A stretch of 64,000 nt of DNA, from contig NZ_UOOB01000002.1 of NCBI RefSeq assembly GCF_900564145.1, forward strand, positions 248,001-312,000. Direction: 5' to 3'. The position numbers were made by a program, and so were the translations under genes. Positions 17,801 through 26,293 of this stretch are shown one piece after another. Each line of letters starts with the position of its first letter. Within the stretch, counting starts at the first letter, position 1. This stretch comes from Comamonas sp. lk. Lineage in GTDB: Bacteria > Pseudomonadota > Gammaproteobacteria > Burkholderiales > Burkholderiaceae_C. A model generated the notes under the pieces. The model was not told the origin of the DNA. It made no database searches and saw only the letters and a program-made list of their open reading frames with translations.

Positions 17801-17871
17801 CGGCCCCGCCGCCTCGCGGCGAGGGCGTCGTCCCCTCGGGGGGAAGCGGCAAAGCCGCTCAGGGGGGAGCT
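17801..17871. repeat. GC-rich multi-palindrome intergenic repeat
   Basis: Three consecutive small palindromes lie side by side: CGCCGC-CTC-GCGGCG (17807-17821), TCCCC-TCG-GGGGGA (17831-17844) and AGCGGC-AAA-GCCGCT (17845-17859), followed by CAGGGGGGAGC. The element abuts and touches the nadC stop codon. A related GC palindrome cluster lies between modB and modC. Confidence 0.6.
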
Positions 17872-18743
17872 CATCCAGCATCCAGTCCGATATCCAGCAC
17901 GCGCGCACTGTGGGTCAACCAGCCTACGGCGATCTGATCCACTCCCGTCGCAGCCACCGCAGCCGCAGTTTCGGGCGTGATGCGGCCCGAGGCTTCGGTG
18001 ATCGCCCTGCCCTTGCACATGCCGACGGCGGTGCGCAAATCGTCCAGGCTCATATTGTCCAGCAGCACCACATCCACACCCAGCTGCAACGCCACCTCGA
18101 GCTGGGCCAGCGTGTCCACCTCCAGCTCGATCTTGACCATATGACCCACGCCGGCACGGGCGCGGCCCACGGCGGTGGCCACGTCGCCGGCCAGAGCAAT
18201 ATGGTTGTCCTTGATCAGCACGGCATCATCAAGCCCAAAGCGGTGGTTGCTGCCGCCGCCCACGCGCACGGCGTACTTTTGCAGCGAGCGCAGGCCCGGC
18301 ATGGTCTTGCGCGTGCAGGTCACCCGCGTGCCGAAACCCTTGATGGCCTCGGCAATCGAATGCGTGGCCGAGGCCACGCCGCTCAGATGGCACAGATAGT
18401 TCAGCGCCGTGCGCTCGGCCGTGAGAATGGCGCGGCTCTTGCCGCGGATGCGGGCGATCTCCATGCCCGGCTCCAGCACGGTGCCGTCCTGGCGGCTGAC
18501 CTGGAACTCCATGCGGCCGTCCATCAAGGTAAAGGCCAGGCGCGCCAGATCCAGCCCCGCCAGCACACCGTGTTGACGCGCCATCAGACGCAGCTCGTCG
18601 CTCGCGCCCGCGGGCACGATGGTGTCCGTCGTCAAGTCTCCGGCACGGCCCAGGTCTTCCAGCAAGGCCATGCGCACCAGCGGCTCCAGCATCACATCCG
18701 GCAGAGGCGGAACAGGCAGGGCGGCAGTCTCGATAATGCTCAT
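17871..18743 (-). CDS. nadC: Nicotinate-nucleotide pyrophosphorylase (quinolinate phosphoribosyltransferase)
   Basis: 290 residues, full length. AERTALNYLCHLSGVAS, TRKTMPGLRSLQKYAV with GGGSNHRFGLDDAVLIKDNH (part quoted) and VVLLDNMS are the QPRTase active-site strings, with substrate-binding Arg, Lys and His residues. It makes nicotinate mononucleotide from quinolinate and PRPP, the de novo step into NAD. Here nadC stands without nadA or nadB. It is preceded by an NrtR-like regulator and by a promoter overlapped by a dyad. Its last codons run into the GC-rich repeat. No strong ribosome-binding site is visible before the ATG. Confidence 0.96.
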   Translation of the reverse strand: MSIIETAALPVPPLPDVMLEPLVRMALLEDLGRAGDLTTDTIVPAGASDELRLMARQHGVLAGLDLARLAFTLMDGRMEFQVSRQDGTVLEPGMEIARIRGKSRAILTAERTALNYLCHLSGVASATHSIAEAIKGFGTRVTCTRKTMPGLRSLQKYAVRVGGGSNHRFGLDDAVLIKDNHIALAGDVATAVGRARAGVGHMVKIELEVDTLAQLEVALQLGVDVVLLDNMSLDDLRTAVGMCKGRAITEASGRITPETAAAVAATGVDQIAVGWLTHSARVLDIGLDAG

Positions 18744-18802
18744 TATGAGTATTTGTATAGAAATAAAAAGCGCGATTCGCTTTCAAGCCATCGCGCAAAC
18801 GA

Positions 18803-18835
18803 ACTTATGCTAAACCTGAGCATTAAGTCCGTCAA
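18803..18835 (-). promoter_or_regulatory. nadC promoter with overlapping candidate NrtR operator
   Basis: On the minus strand there is TTGACG (-35, 18830-18835), a 17-bp spacer, and TAGCAT (-10, 18807-18812). An imperfect dyad, ACTTAATGCT...AGCATAAGT (18803-18828), covers the spacer and the -10 box. The adjacent upstream gene encodes an NrtR-like regulator. The placement predicts repression of nadC. The site assignment is inference. Confidence 0.55.
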
Positions 18836-18861
18836 GCCAGTTTCGTCTTCAAAATCAAAAA

Positions 18862-19800
18862 TCAGTGGGATCTGGCCAATGGCAGCTTGTTGCCCGCAAT
18901 CGCTCGTTCGAGCATCACATTGCGGCGAAAGCGAAACAGCTTGGCCGGGCGGCCGGCGCCGGTGGCCGTCATCTGCCCGGTTTCCTCCACCAATGCCTGC
19001 TGCTCGATCAGACGGCGAAAGTTCTGCTTGTGCAGGCCCCGACCTGCCAGAGCTTCGACGGTCTGCTGCAGTTGCAATAGCGAGAACTCGTCGGGCATGA
19101 GCTCAAACACCACGGGCCGGTACTTGATCTTGGCGCGCAGCCTGGCTATGCCGGTAGCCAGAATGCGGCGGTGGTCGTTGCTCATGGCCGTGCCCACCAG
19201 CACCGCGCCCTCGGGCGCACTCACCCCGTCGCGCCAGGCTTCCTGCACCAGGCCGGCTTCGAACAGCAACTCATAGCGCTGCAGCACCAGTTCTTCGTTC
19301 CACTCGTGACCGTCCAGGCCAAAAGTCAATGCAGCCCTTTGCTGACGTTCGTATGCAGCTACAGAATCTGAAGCACTTTCACACCAGTGCCTGAGCACCG
19401 GAGCAATCTGCCCATCAATGACCTCGGGCGCACCCGAACGCCAGTCTTCCCAGGGAAAGTAGCGATACCAGTCCTGCCAGCCGGGCTGGGCATGGCCGTC
19501 GTCATCGAGTTCGCGGGTCAAGGCCAGATAGCTGATGGAGATGGCGCGCACCCCCAGCTCCTGCGAGCGATCGCGGTCGGCAAAGGTATAGAGCTGTTCC
19601 ACAAAACCCAGGGGATGATGGGTTTGCTTCTCCACCCAGGCACGCAGGCTGACCTGCAGCGAGCGGTGGTTGGAGGTGAAGGGGCCGGCAGGCAGCGTCA
19701 CCCCCGCTCTGGTGGTCAGAATGCGCGGCTGACCGGCGGTGACGGCAACCAGCACCGCCACCAGGTCCGCCTGCACGGAGTGCTGCTCGGTCTCGTTCAA
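18862..19800 (-). CDS. NrtR-like NAD-metabolism transcriptional regulator (degenerate Nudix domain plus winged helix)
   Basis: 312 residues. The N-terminal half matches the Nudix-like ligand domain of NrtR: TLPAGPF, a degenerate Nudix helix reading RAWVEKQTHH where catalytic Nudix boxes have REUxEExG, then GFVEQLYTFADRDR and ISISYLAL. The missing glutamates predict no hydrolase activity. The C-terminal part (about 215-300) is a winged helix ending GRPAKLFRFRRNV. NrtR proteins sense ADP-ribose or related NAD metabolites and repress NAD genes. It starts 11 bases after ychF and is followed by nadC. It is about 80 residues longer than usual NrtR. Confidence 0.8.
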   Translation of the reverse strand: MNETEQHSVQADLVAVLVAVTAGQPRILTTRAGVTLPAGPFTSNHRSLQVSLRAWVEKQTHHPLGFVEQLYTFADRDRSQELGVRAISISYLALTRELDDDGHAQPGWQDWYRYFPWEDWRSGAPEVIDGQIAPVLRHWCESASDSVAAYERQQRAALTFGLDGHEWNEELVLQRYELLFEAGLVQEAWRDGVSAPEGAVLVGTAMSNDHRRILATGIARLRAKIKYRPVVFELMPDEFSLLQLQQTVEALAGRGLHKQNFRRLIEQQALVEETGQMTATGAGRPAKLFRFRRNVMLERAIAGNKLPLARSH

Positions 19801-19811
19801 AGGCTGTCGCT

Positions 19812-20906
19812 TTAGACGTTAAACAGGAAGTTCAGTACATCGCCATCCTTGACGATGTATTCCTTGCCTTCGGCGCGCATCTTGCCGGCATCCTTGGCGC
19901 CTTGCTCGCCCTTGAACTGAATGTAGTCATCAAAAGCAATGGTCTGGGCACGGATGAAGCCGCGTTCGAAGTCGCCGTGGATCACGCCAGCGGCTTGAGG
20001 GGCGGTGGCACCGATGGGCACGGTCCAGGCGCGCACTTCCTTCACACCGGCGGTGAAGTAGGTTTGCAGACCCAGCAGCTTGAAGCCGGCGCGGATCAGG
20101 CGGTTCAGACCCGGCTCTTCCAGACCCAGTTCCTCCAGGAACATGTCGCGGTCTTCGTCTTCCATCTCGGACATTTCGGCTTCGATCTTGGCGCAGATGG
20201 CCACGACAGGCGCGCCCTGGGCTTCGGCGTAGGCCTTGAGCTGGTCCAGCAGCGGGTTGTTCTCGAAACCGTCTTCCGACACATTGCCTACAAACATGGC
20301 GGGCTTGGCGGTGATCAGGCAGAACTGCTTGATCAGGGGCGCGTCTTCCTTGGAGACGGGCACGGTGCGTGCTGGCTTGCCTTCGTTGAGAGCATCCTGG
20401 ATCTGGGTTAGCAGGGCAACCACCTTGGCGGCATCCTTGTCGGTACCAGAGCGAGCAGCCTTGTTATAGCGGTGAATTGCCTTTTCCACCGTGGCCATGT
20501 CGGCCAGGCACAACTCGGTCTGGATGACTTCGATGTCGGCAATCGGGTCCACCTTGTTGGCCACGTGGATCACGTTGGGGTCTTCAAAGCAGCGCACCAC
20601 GTTGACGATGGCGTCGGTTTCGCGGATGTGGGCCAGGAACTGGTTGCCCAGGCCTTCGCCCTTGGAAGCACCGGCCACCAGACCGGCGATGTCCACAAAT
20701 TCCACAATCGCGGGAACCACGCGCTCGGGCTTGACGATCTCGGACAGCTGATCCAGACGCGGATCGGGCACTTCCACCACGCCGGTATTGGGCTCGATGG
20801 TGCAGAAGGGATAGTTCTCGGCGGCGATGCCGGCCTTGGTCAGGGCGTTGAAAAGAGTGGACTTGCCCACATTGGGCAGGCCCACGATGCCGCATTTGAG
20901 GCTCAT
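19812..20906 (-). CDS. ychF: Redox-sensitive ribosome-binding ATPase/GTPase YchF
   Basis: 364 residues from the ATG at 20906, the standard YchF length. [19 protein letters not shown] contains the P-loop, [18 protein letters not shown] is the switch II region, and the C terminus is a TGS domain ending [11 protein letters not shown]...[19 protein letters not shown] sequence. YchF is an Obg-family P-loop NTPase that prefers ATP and binds ribosomes. The upstream in-frame extension to 20975 lacks a ribosome-binding site and is not family-like. The nrtR-like gene follows at once. Confidence 0.96.
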   Translation of the reverse strand: MSLKCGIVGLPNVGKSTLFNALTKAGIAAENYPFCTIEPNTGVVEVPDPRLDQLSEIVKPERVVPAIVEFVDIAGLVAGASKGEGLGNQFLAHIRETDAIVNVVRCFEDPNVIHVANKVDPIADIEVIQTELCLADMATVEKAIHRYNKAARSGTDKDAAKVVALLTQIQDALNEGKPARTVPVSKEDAPLIKQFCLITAKPAMFVGNVSEDGFENNPLLDQLKAYAEAQGAPVVAICAKIEAEMSEMEDEDRDMFLEELGLEEPGLNRLIRAGFKLLGLQTYFTAGVKEVRAWTVPIGATAPQAAGVIHGDFERGFIRAQTIAFDDYIQFKGEQGAKDAGKMRAEGKEYIVKDGDVLNFLFNV

Positions 20907-21160
20907 GGAAATTTCCTTTGATATCAATGCACTATCGAGCACCACACCAGCGTGGCCGAAGTGCCCGATCCGCATTGACGCGTGTTCGGTGTTCTGGAGA
21001 GATGTGACTCAGACGCGCTCTGTTTGCAGAGTTTTGTTCTGGTTTTGTCACTGAAATCTATGCCGATTGTAATGATCAGCGAATCTCTGCTGGCGCGCGC
21101 CGGAATCCGGCCATCCGCAGCGACAGCGGCAAAAGACGCAAAAACGGCGCGAGCAAAGGC

Positions 21161-22048
21161 TCAATCGAAGCGTAAATTTCCGGCCACAGACTGGCCCAGT
21201 TGCAAAGTAACGGTGGCCGCCCGGCCCGGTGGCAAGCCCAGCACCAGGGCATTCATGCCAAAAGTAATAGCATCATCCACGCGTGGATCCTGGCGGTAGC
21301 CACGAATTACCTGCCCTACGGCCGTGCCGGGCACGGCGCTATCGGGGTCGATATCGGGAATGGGGCAGCGCGTGCAGGGCTTGCAAGGGCGCAGGCTGAC
21401 ACCCGCGCTCTCCAGCAGATGCAGCAACTCCACCCGGTCTTCGTCATGGGCCTCCAGACCCGAAATCACGATATTGGGCCTGAAACGCCTGGCATCGACG
21501 GCCGGTTCGGCCAGCTGCTCCAGCCGCTCGTTGAGTTCGTCCACCGCCGCCTGGCTCAGCACCAGCAAGGGGTAGCCATCGGCAAAATGGGTGGGAGCCT
21601 CATCCTGCCCTACCCAGCGCTCGCTGGCTTGCCGGGGCTGGGCTGCGTCAAAGCGCACCAGTTGGGCATCGGTCTGCAGCGCTGCGCTCAGCCATTGCCT
21701 GGCCGGCTGCGCCCATTCGCCCAGATCCCAGGCATCCACCACGTCTTTCCAGACTCGCGCCCGGCGCTTGGCACCCTGGGCTGTCAAAGGAAGTTGCAGC
21801 GCGTCCAACCCAGGAAAGTGGAGCCGCAAATGCTCGCTGCCGATTTCGGGGCGAATCAGCGCCATGCGCGGGTGCGTGCGCTGGGTGAGAAATTCGCCCT
21901 GCTCGTCCACCACCATCCAGTGCCTGTCCCATTGCAGGCCATGGCGGCTCAGCTGCGCCTGCTGCACCGCAATGCCGGCGCAGGATTTGACTGGGTAAAT
22001 CCAGAGCTGAGCGATCTGGCCTTGGACGTCGTAACGGGTATCGGTCAT
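21161..22048 (-). CDS. MOSC-domain protein (YcbX/mARC-like molybdenum-cofactor enzyme)
   Basis: 295 residues. An N-terminal MOSC beta-barrel (about 8-130) begins IAQLWIYPVKSCAGIAV. The MOSC domain (about 140-285) contains RFRPNIVISG and CKPCTRCPIPDIDP, in which one Cys is expected to coordinate Mo as in YcbX and mARC reductases, enzymes that reduce N-hydroxylated compounds. It lacks the C-terminal 2Fe-2S ferredoxin domain of E. coli YcbX, so it would need a separate electron donor. Placement near ychF gives no functional hint. The modABC locus is about 12 kb away. Confidence 0.85.
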   Translation of the reverse strand: MTDTRYDVQGQIAQLWIYPVKSCAGIAVQQAQLSRHGLQWDRHWMVVDEQGEFLTQRTHPRMALIRPEIGSEHLRLHFPGLDALQLPLTAQGAKRRARVWKDVVDAWDLGEWAQPARQWLSAALQTDAQLVRFDAAQPRQASERWVGQDEAPTHFADGYPLLVLSQAAVDELNERLEQLAEPAVDARRFRPNIVISGLEAHDEDRVELLHLLESAGVSLRPCKPCTRCPIPDIDPDSAVPGTAVGQVIRGYRQDPRVDDAITFGMNALVLGLPPGRAATVTLQLGQSVAGNLRFD

Positions 22049-22087
22049 GGCAGGAAGGTGCGGATAAGTTGGAGCAATTTTGACCTG

Positions 22088-22121
22088 TAGCGCTTACCCA
22101 TCAAGCGCAAGCTGCTATCAA
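22088..22121. repeat. Dispersed intergenic repeat, best-preserved copy
   Basis: TAGCGCTTACCCATCAAGCGC continues into AAGCTGCTATCAA. The AGCGCTT/AAGCGC(T) pair can form a small hairpin, and the AGCTGCTAT tail recurs at other intergenic sites of the window (28907, 37911, 43855). Confidence 0.55.
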
Positions 22122-22208
22122 CAGCATAGTTGATGCAGGTGATGGGCCCCGCAAATGGTCAATCCGCGAGGAACACAGGCCCGGCTTACGCCTCCTACAA
22201 TGCCGGAC

Positions 22209-23339
22209 ATGGCGCAAACCTTTGATGTATGTATTCGTGGAGCCGGCATTGTGGGCCGGACCTTGGCTCTTTTGCTGGCGCGTGATCGTCTGCGTGTGGC
22301 ACTGGTCGCACCGGCAGAGCGCAACGCCCAGGGGCGGGATGTACGGGCCTATGCTCTCAATGCCAGCTCCAAGATGGTGCTGGAGTCCCTGCGTTGCTGG
22401 CCCGATGACGAGCACGCCACGCCGGTGACCGGCATGCAGGTGTTTGGCGATCTGGACGGCCAGGTGCAATTCGATGCAGCCTCGCAAGAGGTCGAGGCGC
22501 TGGCCTGGATTGTGGATGTTCCCGCTCTGGAGCAGCGCCTGGCCGAGGCCGTGCGCTACCAGCCCCAGGTGGAAATCGTCAAAGAACCCGTGCCCGCAGC
22601 GCTGACCGCCATCTGCGAGGGCCGCGCCAGCAGCACACGTGCCGAGTTCGGCGTGGATTTTTCCGTCACCCCCTATTCCCAAAGCGCGATTGCCACCCGC
22701 CTGCGCTGTGAGCTGCCCCACGGCGGCATTGCGCGCCAGTGGTTCACGCCCGAAAGCATTCTGGCCTTGCTGCCTCTGGCCGGACCCGAAGGCAACGAGG
22801 TGGCCGTGGTCTGGTCCTTGCAGCAAAGCCTAGTGGAAGAGTGGCTGCACAGCGACGAAGAGACTTTTGCCGTGCGCCTGCAGACCATCAGCCAATACGC
22901 CCTGGGCGAACTGCAGGAAATTGCCCCGCGCGCCGCCTGGCCGCTACAGCAGGCCGTGGCCGACCGCTGGTGCGGCACCCAGATGGATGCCTCACGCACC
23001 CCGCGCAGCTGGGTGCTGGCTGGCGACGCCGCCCATAACGTGCACCCGCTGGCAGGACAGGGCCTGAACCTGGGCCTGGCCGACGCACAGACGCTGGCCC
23101 GCGTGCTGCAGGAGCGCGACTACTGGCGCAGCACGGCAGACACCAAGCTGCTGCGCCAATACGAACGCGAGCGCAAGGCTGCCCTGGCCCCCATGGGTCT
23201 GGCCATGGATGGCCTGCAGCAGCTGTTTGCCCGCCCCGAAGTGCCCATGCAAATGCTGCGCAACTGGGGTATGAAGGGTTTCGAGCGCAGCGGCCCGCTC
23301 AAGTCCTGGATGGCCAAACAGGCCATGGGACTGCTCTGA
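22209..23339 (+). CDS. UbiH-family FAD-dependent hydroxylase
   Basis: 376 residues. It has GAGIVGRTLALLLAR (FAD ADP-binding), GRDVRAYALNASS after the first helix pair, and GDAAHNVHPLAGQGLNLGLAD (FAD ribityl and closing motif), which is near-diagnostic for UbiH/UbiF/UbiI/VisC. The second motif, normally DGxxSxxR, reads EGRASSTR here, a D-to-E change. Predicted role is aerobic hydroxylation of the ubiquinone ring at the membrane. Which ring position cannot be told. An alternative ATG lies at 22200. Neither start has a clear ribosome-binding site. dsbC follows 158 bases later. Confidence 0.83.
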   Translation: MAQTFDVCIRGAGIVGRTLALLLARDRLRVALVAPAERNAQGRDVRAYALNASSKMVLESLRCWPDDEHATPVTGMQVFGDLDGQVQFDAASQEVEALAWIVDVPALEQRLAEAVRYQPQVEIVKEPVPAALTAICEGRASSTRAEFGVDFSVTPYSQSAIATRLRCELPHGGIARQWFTPESILALLPLAGPEGNEVAVVWSLQQSLVEEWLHSDEETFAVRLQTISQYALGELQEIAPRAAWPLQQAVADRWCGTQMDASRTPRSWVLAGDAAHNVHPLAGQGLNLGLADAQTLARVLQERDYWRSTADTKLLRQYERERKAALAPMGLAMDGLQQLFARPEVPMQMLRNWGMKGFERSGPLKSWMAKQAMGLL

Positions 23340-23497
23340 GCCCTGGCCTTCCCGGTCGATCCGGGGAACCCTTGGGCCCCAAGCCACTCCAAAACGCATG
23401 CCCTGCCGCCCAGGCCATGGATTCACTCGGGCCTTGAACGGCAGAAATAAGAAATACCTAAGGTTGGCCGTGCCCAGCGCGGCCCCATACTTGCTCT

Positions 23498-24202
23498 ATG
23501 AAACTTGTTGCCTGCCTGCTGGCCACCGCCAGCCTGACCTTCGGCCTGAGCGTGCATGCCCAGGATGCCAATCTCAAAAAGACGTTGACCGAGCGCATTC
23601 CCCAGCTCGAAAAGATCGATGAGGTGCGCTCCACGCCCATGGCCGGTCTGTACGAGGTCCGCGTAGGCACCGACATCTTCTACACCGATGCCAAGGGCAA
23701 CTACCTGATTCAGGGCGAGCTGATCGACACCAAGGCCAGGCGTAATCTGACCGAAGACCGTATGAACCAGCTGACGGCAGTCGATTTCAAGCAATTGCCG
23801 CTCAAGGACGCCATCACCATCGTGCACGGCAAGGGCGAGCGCAAGATGGCCGTGTTCGAAGACCCTAACTGCGGTTACTGCAAGCGCTTTGAAAAAGACA
23901 TGCAGAGCGTGGACAACGTCACGATCTACCTCTTTCTCTACCCTATCCTGAGCCCGGACTCGGCCGACAAGTCGCGCAACATCTGGTGCGCCAAGGACCC
24001 GGCCAAGGCCTGGCATGAGCAAATGCTCAACAGCAAAAATGCTGCCGCGGCCCAGTGCGATCCTGCCGCCATTCAGCGCAACGTGGCGTTTGGCCGCAAA
24101 TACAAGATCACGGGCACGCCCACCATCATCTTTGCCAACAATGTGCGCGTCCCCGGAGCCATCTCGGCTGCCGAAGTGGAAAAGCACCTGGCCGCCAAGT
24201 AA
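23498..24202 (+). CDS. dsbC: Thiol:disulfide interchange protein DsbC
   Basis: 234 residues. A signal peptide (about 1-21, ending VHA-Q) is followed by an N-terminal dimerisation domain (about 25-85) and a thioredoxin-fold domain with the redox site CGYC at 125-128 in EDPNCGYCKR. GTPTIIFANN holds the cis-Pro loop. DsbC isomerises wrong disulfides in the periplasm and is kept reduced by DsbD. A second Cys pair (C168-type in NIWCAKD and AQCD) matches the structural disulfide of DsbC. A strong terminator follows. Confidence 0.95.
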   Translation: MKLVACLLATASLTFGLSVHAQDANLKKTLTERIPQLEKIDEVRSTPMAGLYEVRVGTDIFYTDAKGNYLIQGELIDTKARRNLTEDRMNQLTAVDFKQLPLKDAITIVHGKGERKMAVFEDPNCGYCKRFEKDMQSVDNVTIYLFLYPILSPDSADKSRNIWCAKDPAKAWHEQMLNSKNAAAAQCDPAAIQRNVAFGRKYKITGTPTIIFANNVRVPGAISAAEVEKHLAAK

Positions 24203-24258
24203 GCTGGACACCATTCACCTCTGAGCGCTTTGCCGCTTAGTCGCATCAAGCGAACCCT

Positions 24259-24301
24259 GGCCGGGGCAGCACAGGCCGTGCAATGCCCCGGCCTTTTTTT
24301 T
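24259..24301 (+). terminator. Rho-independent terminator of dsbC
   Basis: GGCCGGGGCA pairs with TGCCCCGGCC around a 15-base loop and is followed by eight T. It ends 10 bases before the ATG of the M61 peptidase gene, whose GGAG ribosome-binding site follows directly. Confidence 0.9.
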
Positions 24302-24310
24302 GGAGCCGCC

Positions 24311-26188
24311 ATGGCTGTTGCCCCCGCCTCTTTGATTCGCTACACCGTGCAGGCCAGCGCGGTGGACGCTCATCTTTTTGATGTCACCCTGCATCTGGAG
24401 CGCCCGGCAGCCGGGCAGCTGCTGTCGCTGCCGGTCTGGATTCCCGGCAGTTATCTGGTGCGCGAGTTTTCCAAGAACCTGCAAGCGCTGAGTGCCACGC
24501 AAAACGGCCAGCCCATCGCCGTCGAGCAGCTGAGCAAAAACCAATGGAAAATCGGTTGTAGCGCAGATGCAGCTTGCGCTATCAGCTATCAAGTTTGCGC
24601 GTATGACACCTCGGTACGCACTGCCTGGCTGGACCGTCGCCGCGGTTTTTTCAACGGCACCAGCCTGTGCCTGCGCGTGCACGGCCAGGAGCACAACCCC
24701 CATGCACTGGAGCTGCTGAGCAGCCCCGCCACGCAAGACTGGCAGGTTGCCACCGGCCTCACGGCCGCCCAGGTGGACGGCCAGGGCTTTGGTCTCTATA
24801 CCGCCGCCGATTACGACGAGCTGGTGGACTGCCCCGTCGAGATGGGCAAGTTCTGGCGCGGGGAGTTTGTGGCCGGCGGCGTAGTGCATGAATTTGTGGT
24901 GGCAGGAGCCGCACCCAGCTTTGACGGCCGGCGCCTGCTGGCCGATACCCAAAAAATCTGCGAAGCGGAAATCGCCTTCTGGCATGCCGATGGCAGCCGC
25001 CCGCCCATGGAGCGCTATGTCTTCATGCTCAATGTGGTGGATGACGGCTACGGCGGGCTGGAGCACCGCAACTCCACCGCCCTGATCTGCGGCCGCAGCG
25101 ACTTGCCGCGAAAACACACCGGCCCCGGCCAAGCCAAGGCCAGCGAGGGCTACACCACGCTGCTGGGTCTGATCAGCCACGAGTACTTTCACACCTGGAA
25201 CGTCAAACGCCTGCGCCCTGGCGAATTCGCCCGCTATGACTATGAACAGGAAAACTACACCGAGCTGCTATGGTTCTTCGAAGGCTTCACCAGCTATTAC
25301 GACGACCTGTTCCTGCGCCGCGCGGGGCTGATCGACAGCACCCAATACCTCAAGCTCATCACCCGCACCATCAACCAGGTGCTGCAGACCCCGGGCCGCC
25401 AGCTGCAATCGGTGGCTGAGGCCAGTTTTGATGCCTGGGTCAAGTACTACCGCCAGGATGAAAACACGGCCAACCACACGGTCAGCTATTACACCAAGGG
25501 CTCGCTGGTCGCCCTGTGCCTGGACCTGAGCCTGCGCCAGCACGGCGCATCGCTGGACGATGTGATGCGCGGGCTGTGGCAGCTGTCGGACGGTGAGGTG
25601 CAAGGCGGACAGCAGGGCGGCCCCATCACCGAGGCCGATATTGCACGCCTCGTTGCCCAGCTGGGCAACGAGGCCATTGCGCGCCAGCTCCATCTCTGGG
25701 TGCACGGCACAAACGATCTGCCACTGGCAGAACTGCTGACCTTGCACGGCATCAAGGCCAAGGCCGAACCTGCGCAGCTGGCGCAGAAGCTGGGCCTGCG
25801 CGTTCAGGAAAACCATAGCGTGCAGATCAAGACCGTGCTGCGCGGCGGCCTGGCCGAGCAGTCCGGCATGATGGCCGGCGACGAATGGCTGGCCATCGAG
25901 GCCCAGGAGCAGCGCTGGCGCATTACCAAACTGGACGATTTACTGCTCTACGCCGGCGATGCGAATCAGGTCACCGCCTGGGTGGCACGCGACAAGCAGA
26001 TTCTGACGCTGCAGCTGGCCCTGGATCCACAGCCGGCAAAACCCGTCGCCGAGGATGCAAATAGCGCCAATGCGCAAGCCGCGCCCATCAGCAATCTGGG
26101 CCTGGAAGTGAGCGACAAGACCGCTTGCGAGCTTTGGCTGAGCGGCGCCGCCGCCCCAGTCACCGCTGCGGCAGCTGTTGCGGCCTGA
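24311..26188 (+). CDS. M61-family glycyl aminopeptidase with PDZ domain
   Basis: 625 residues from ATG 24311, which has GGAG seven bases upstream. An N-terminal beta domain opens the protein. The gluzincin active site HEYFHTWNVKRLRP follows (H290, E291, H294), and the third zinc ligand lies in LLWFFEGFTSYYDD. A C-terminal PDZ domain (about 500-585) follows. No signal peptide is evident, so a cytosolic location is likely. M61 enzymes release N-terminal Gly or Ala. An upstream in-frame extension (to 24230) would run through the dsbC terminator and is rejected. The DNA at 24553-24600 resembles the dispersed repeat. Confidence 0.9.
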   Translation: MAVAPASLIRYTVQASAVDAHLFDVTLHLERPAAGQLLSLPVWIPGSYLVREFSKNLQALSATQNGQPIAVEQLSKNQWKIGCSADAACAISYQVCAYDTSVRTAWLDRRRGFFNGTSLCLRVHGQEHNPHALELLSSPATQDWQVATGLTAAQVDGQGFGLYTAADYDELVDCPVEMGKFWRGEFVAGGVVHEFVVAGAAPSFDGRRLLADTQKICEAEIAFWHADGSRPPMERYVFMLNVVDDGYGGLEHRNSTALICGRSDLPRKHTGPGQAKASEGYTTLLGLISHEYFHTWNVKRLRPGEFARYDYEQENYTELLWFFEGFTSYYDDLFLRRAGLIDSTQYLKLITRTINQVLQTPGRQLQSVAEASFDAWVKYYRQDENTANHTVSYYTKGSLVALCLDLSLRQHGASLDDVMRGLWQLSDGEVQGGQQGGPITEADIARLVAQLGNEAIARQLHLWVHGTNDLPLAELLTLHGIKAKAEPAQLAQKLGLRVQENHSVQIKTVLRGGLAEQSGMMAGDEWLAIEAQEQRWRITKLDDLLLYAGDANQVTAWVARDKQILTLQLALDPQPAKPVAEDANSANAQAAPISNLGLEVSDKTACELWLSGAAAPVTAAAAVAA

Positions 26189-26293
26189 CGCTGATCACCG
26201 CACAGCGGCCCGGGCACCCTGGCACCTGTGCGGCAACAGCAGTTATTCTTGGCATCTGCAATCCCAACCTTCAGAACCACTCAGGAGACAACC

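Noticed and set aside
17487..19100. Plus-strand frame covering nadC and parts of its neighbours
   Set aside because: Crosses gene borders and the nadC promoter. No domain is recognisable.
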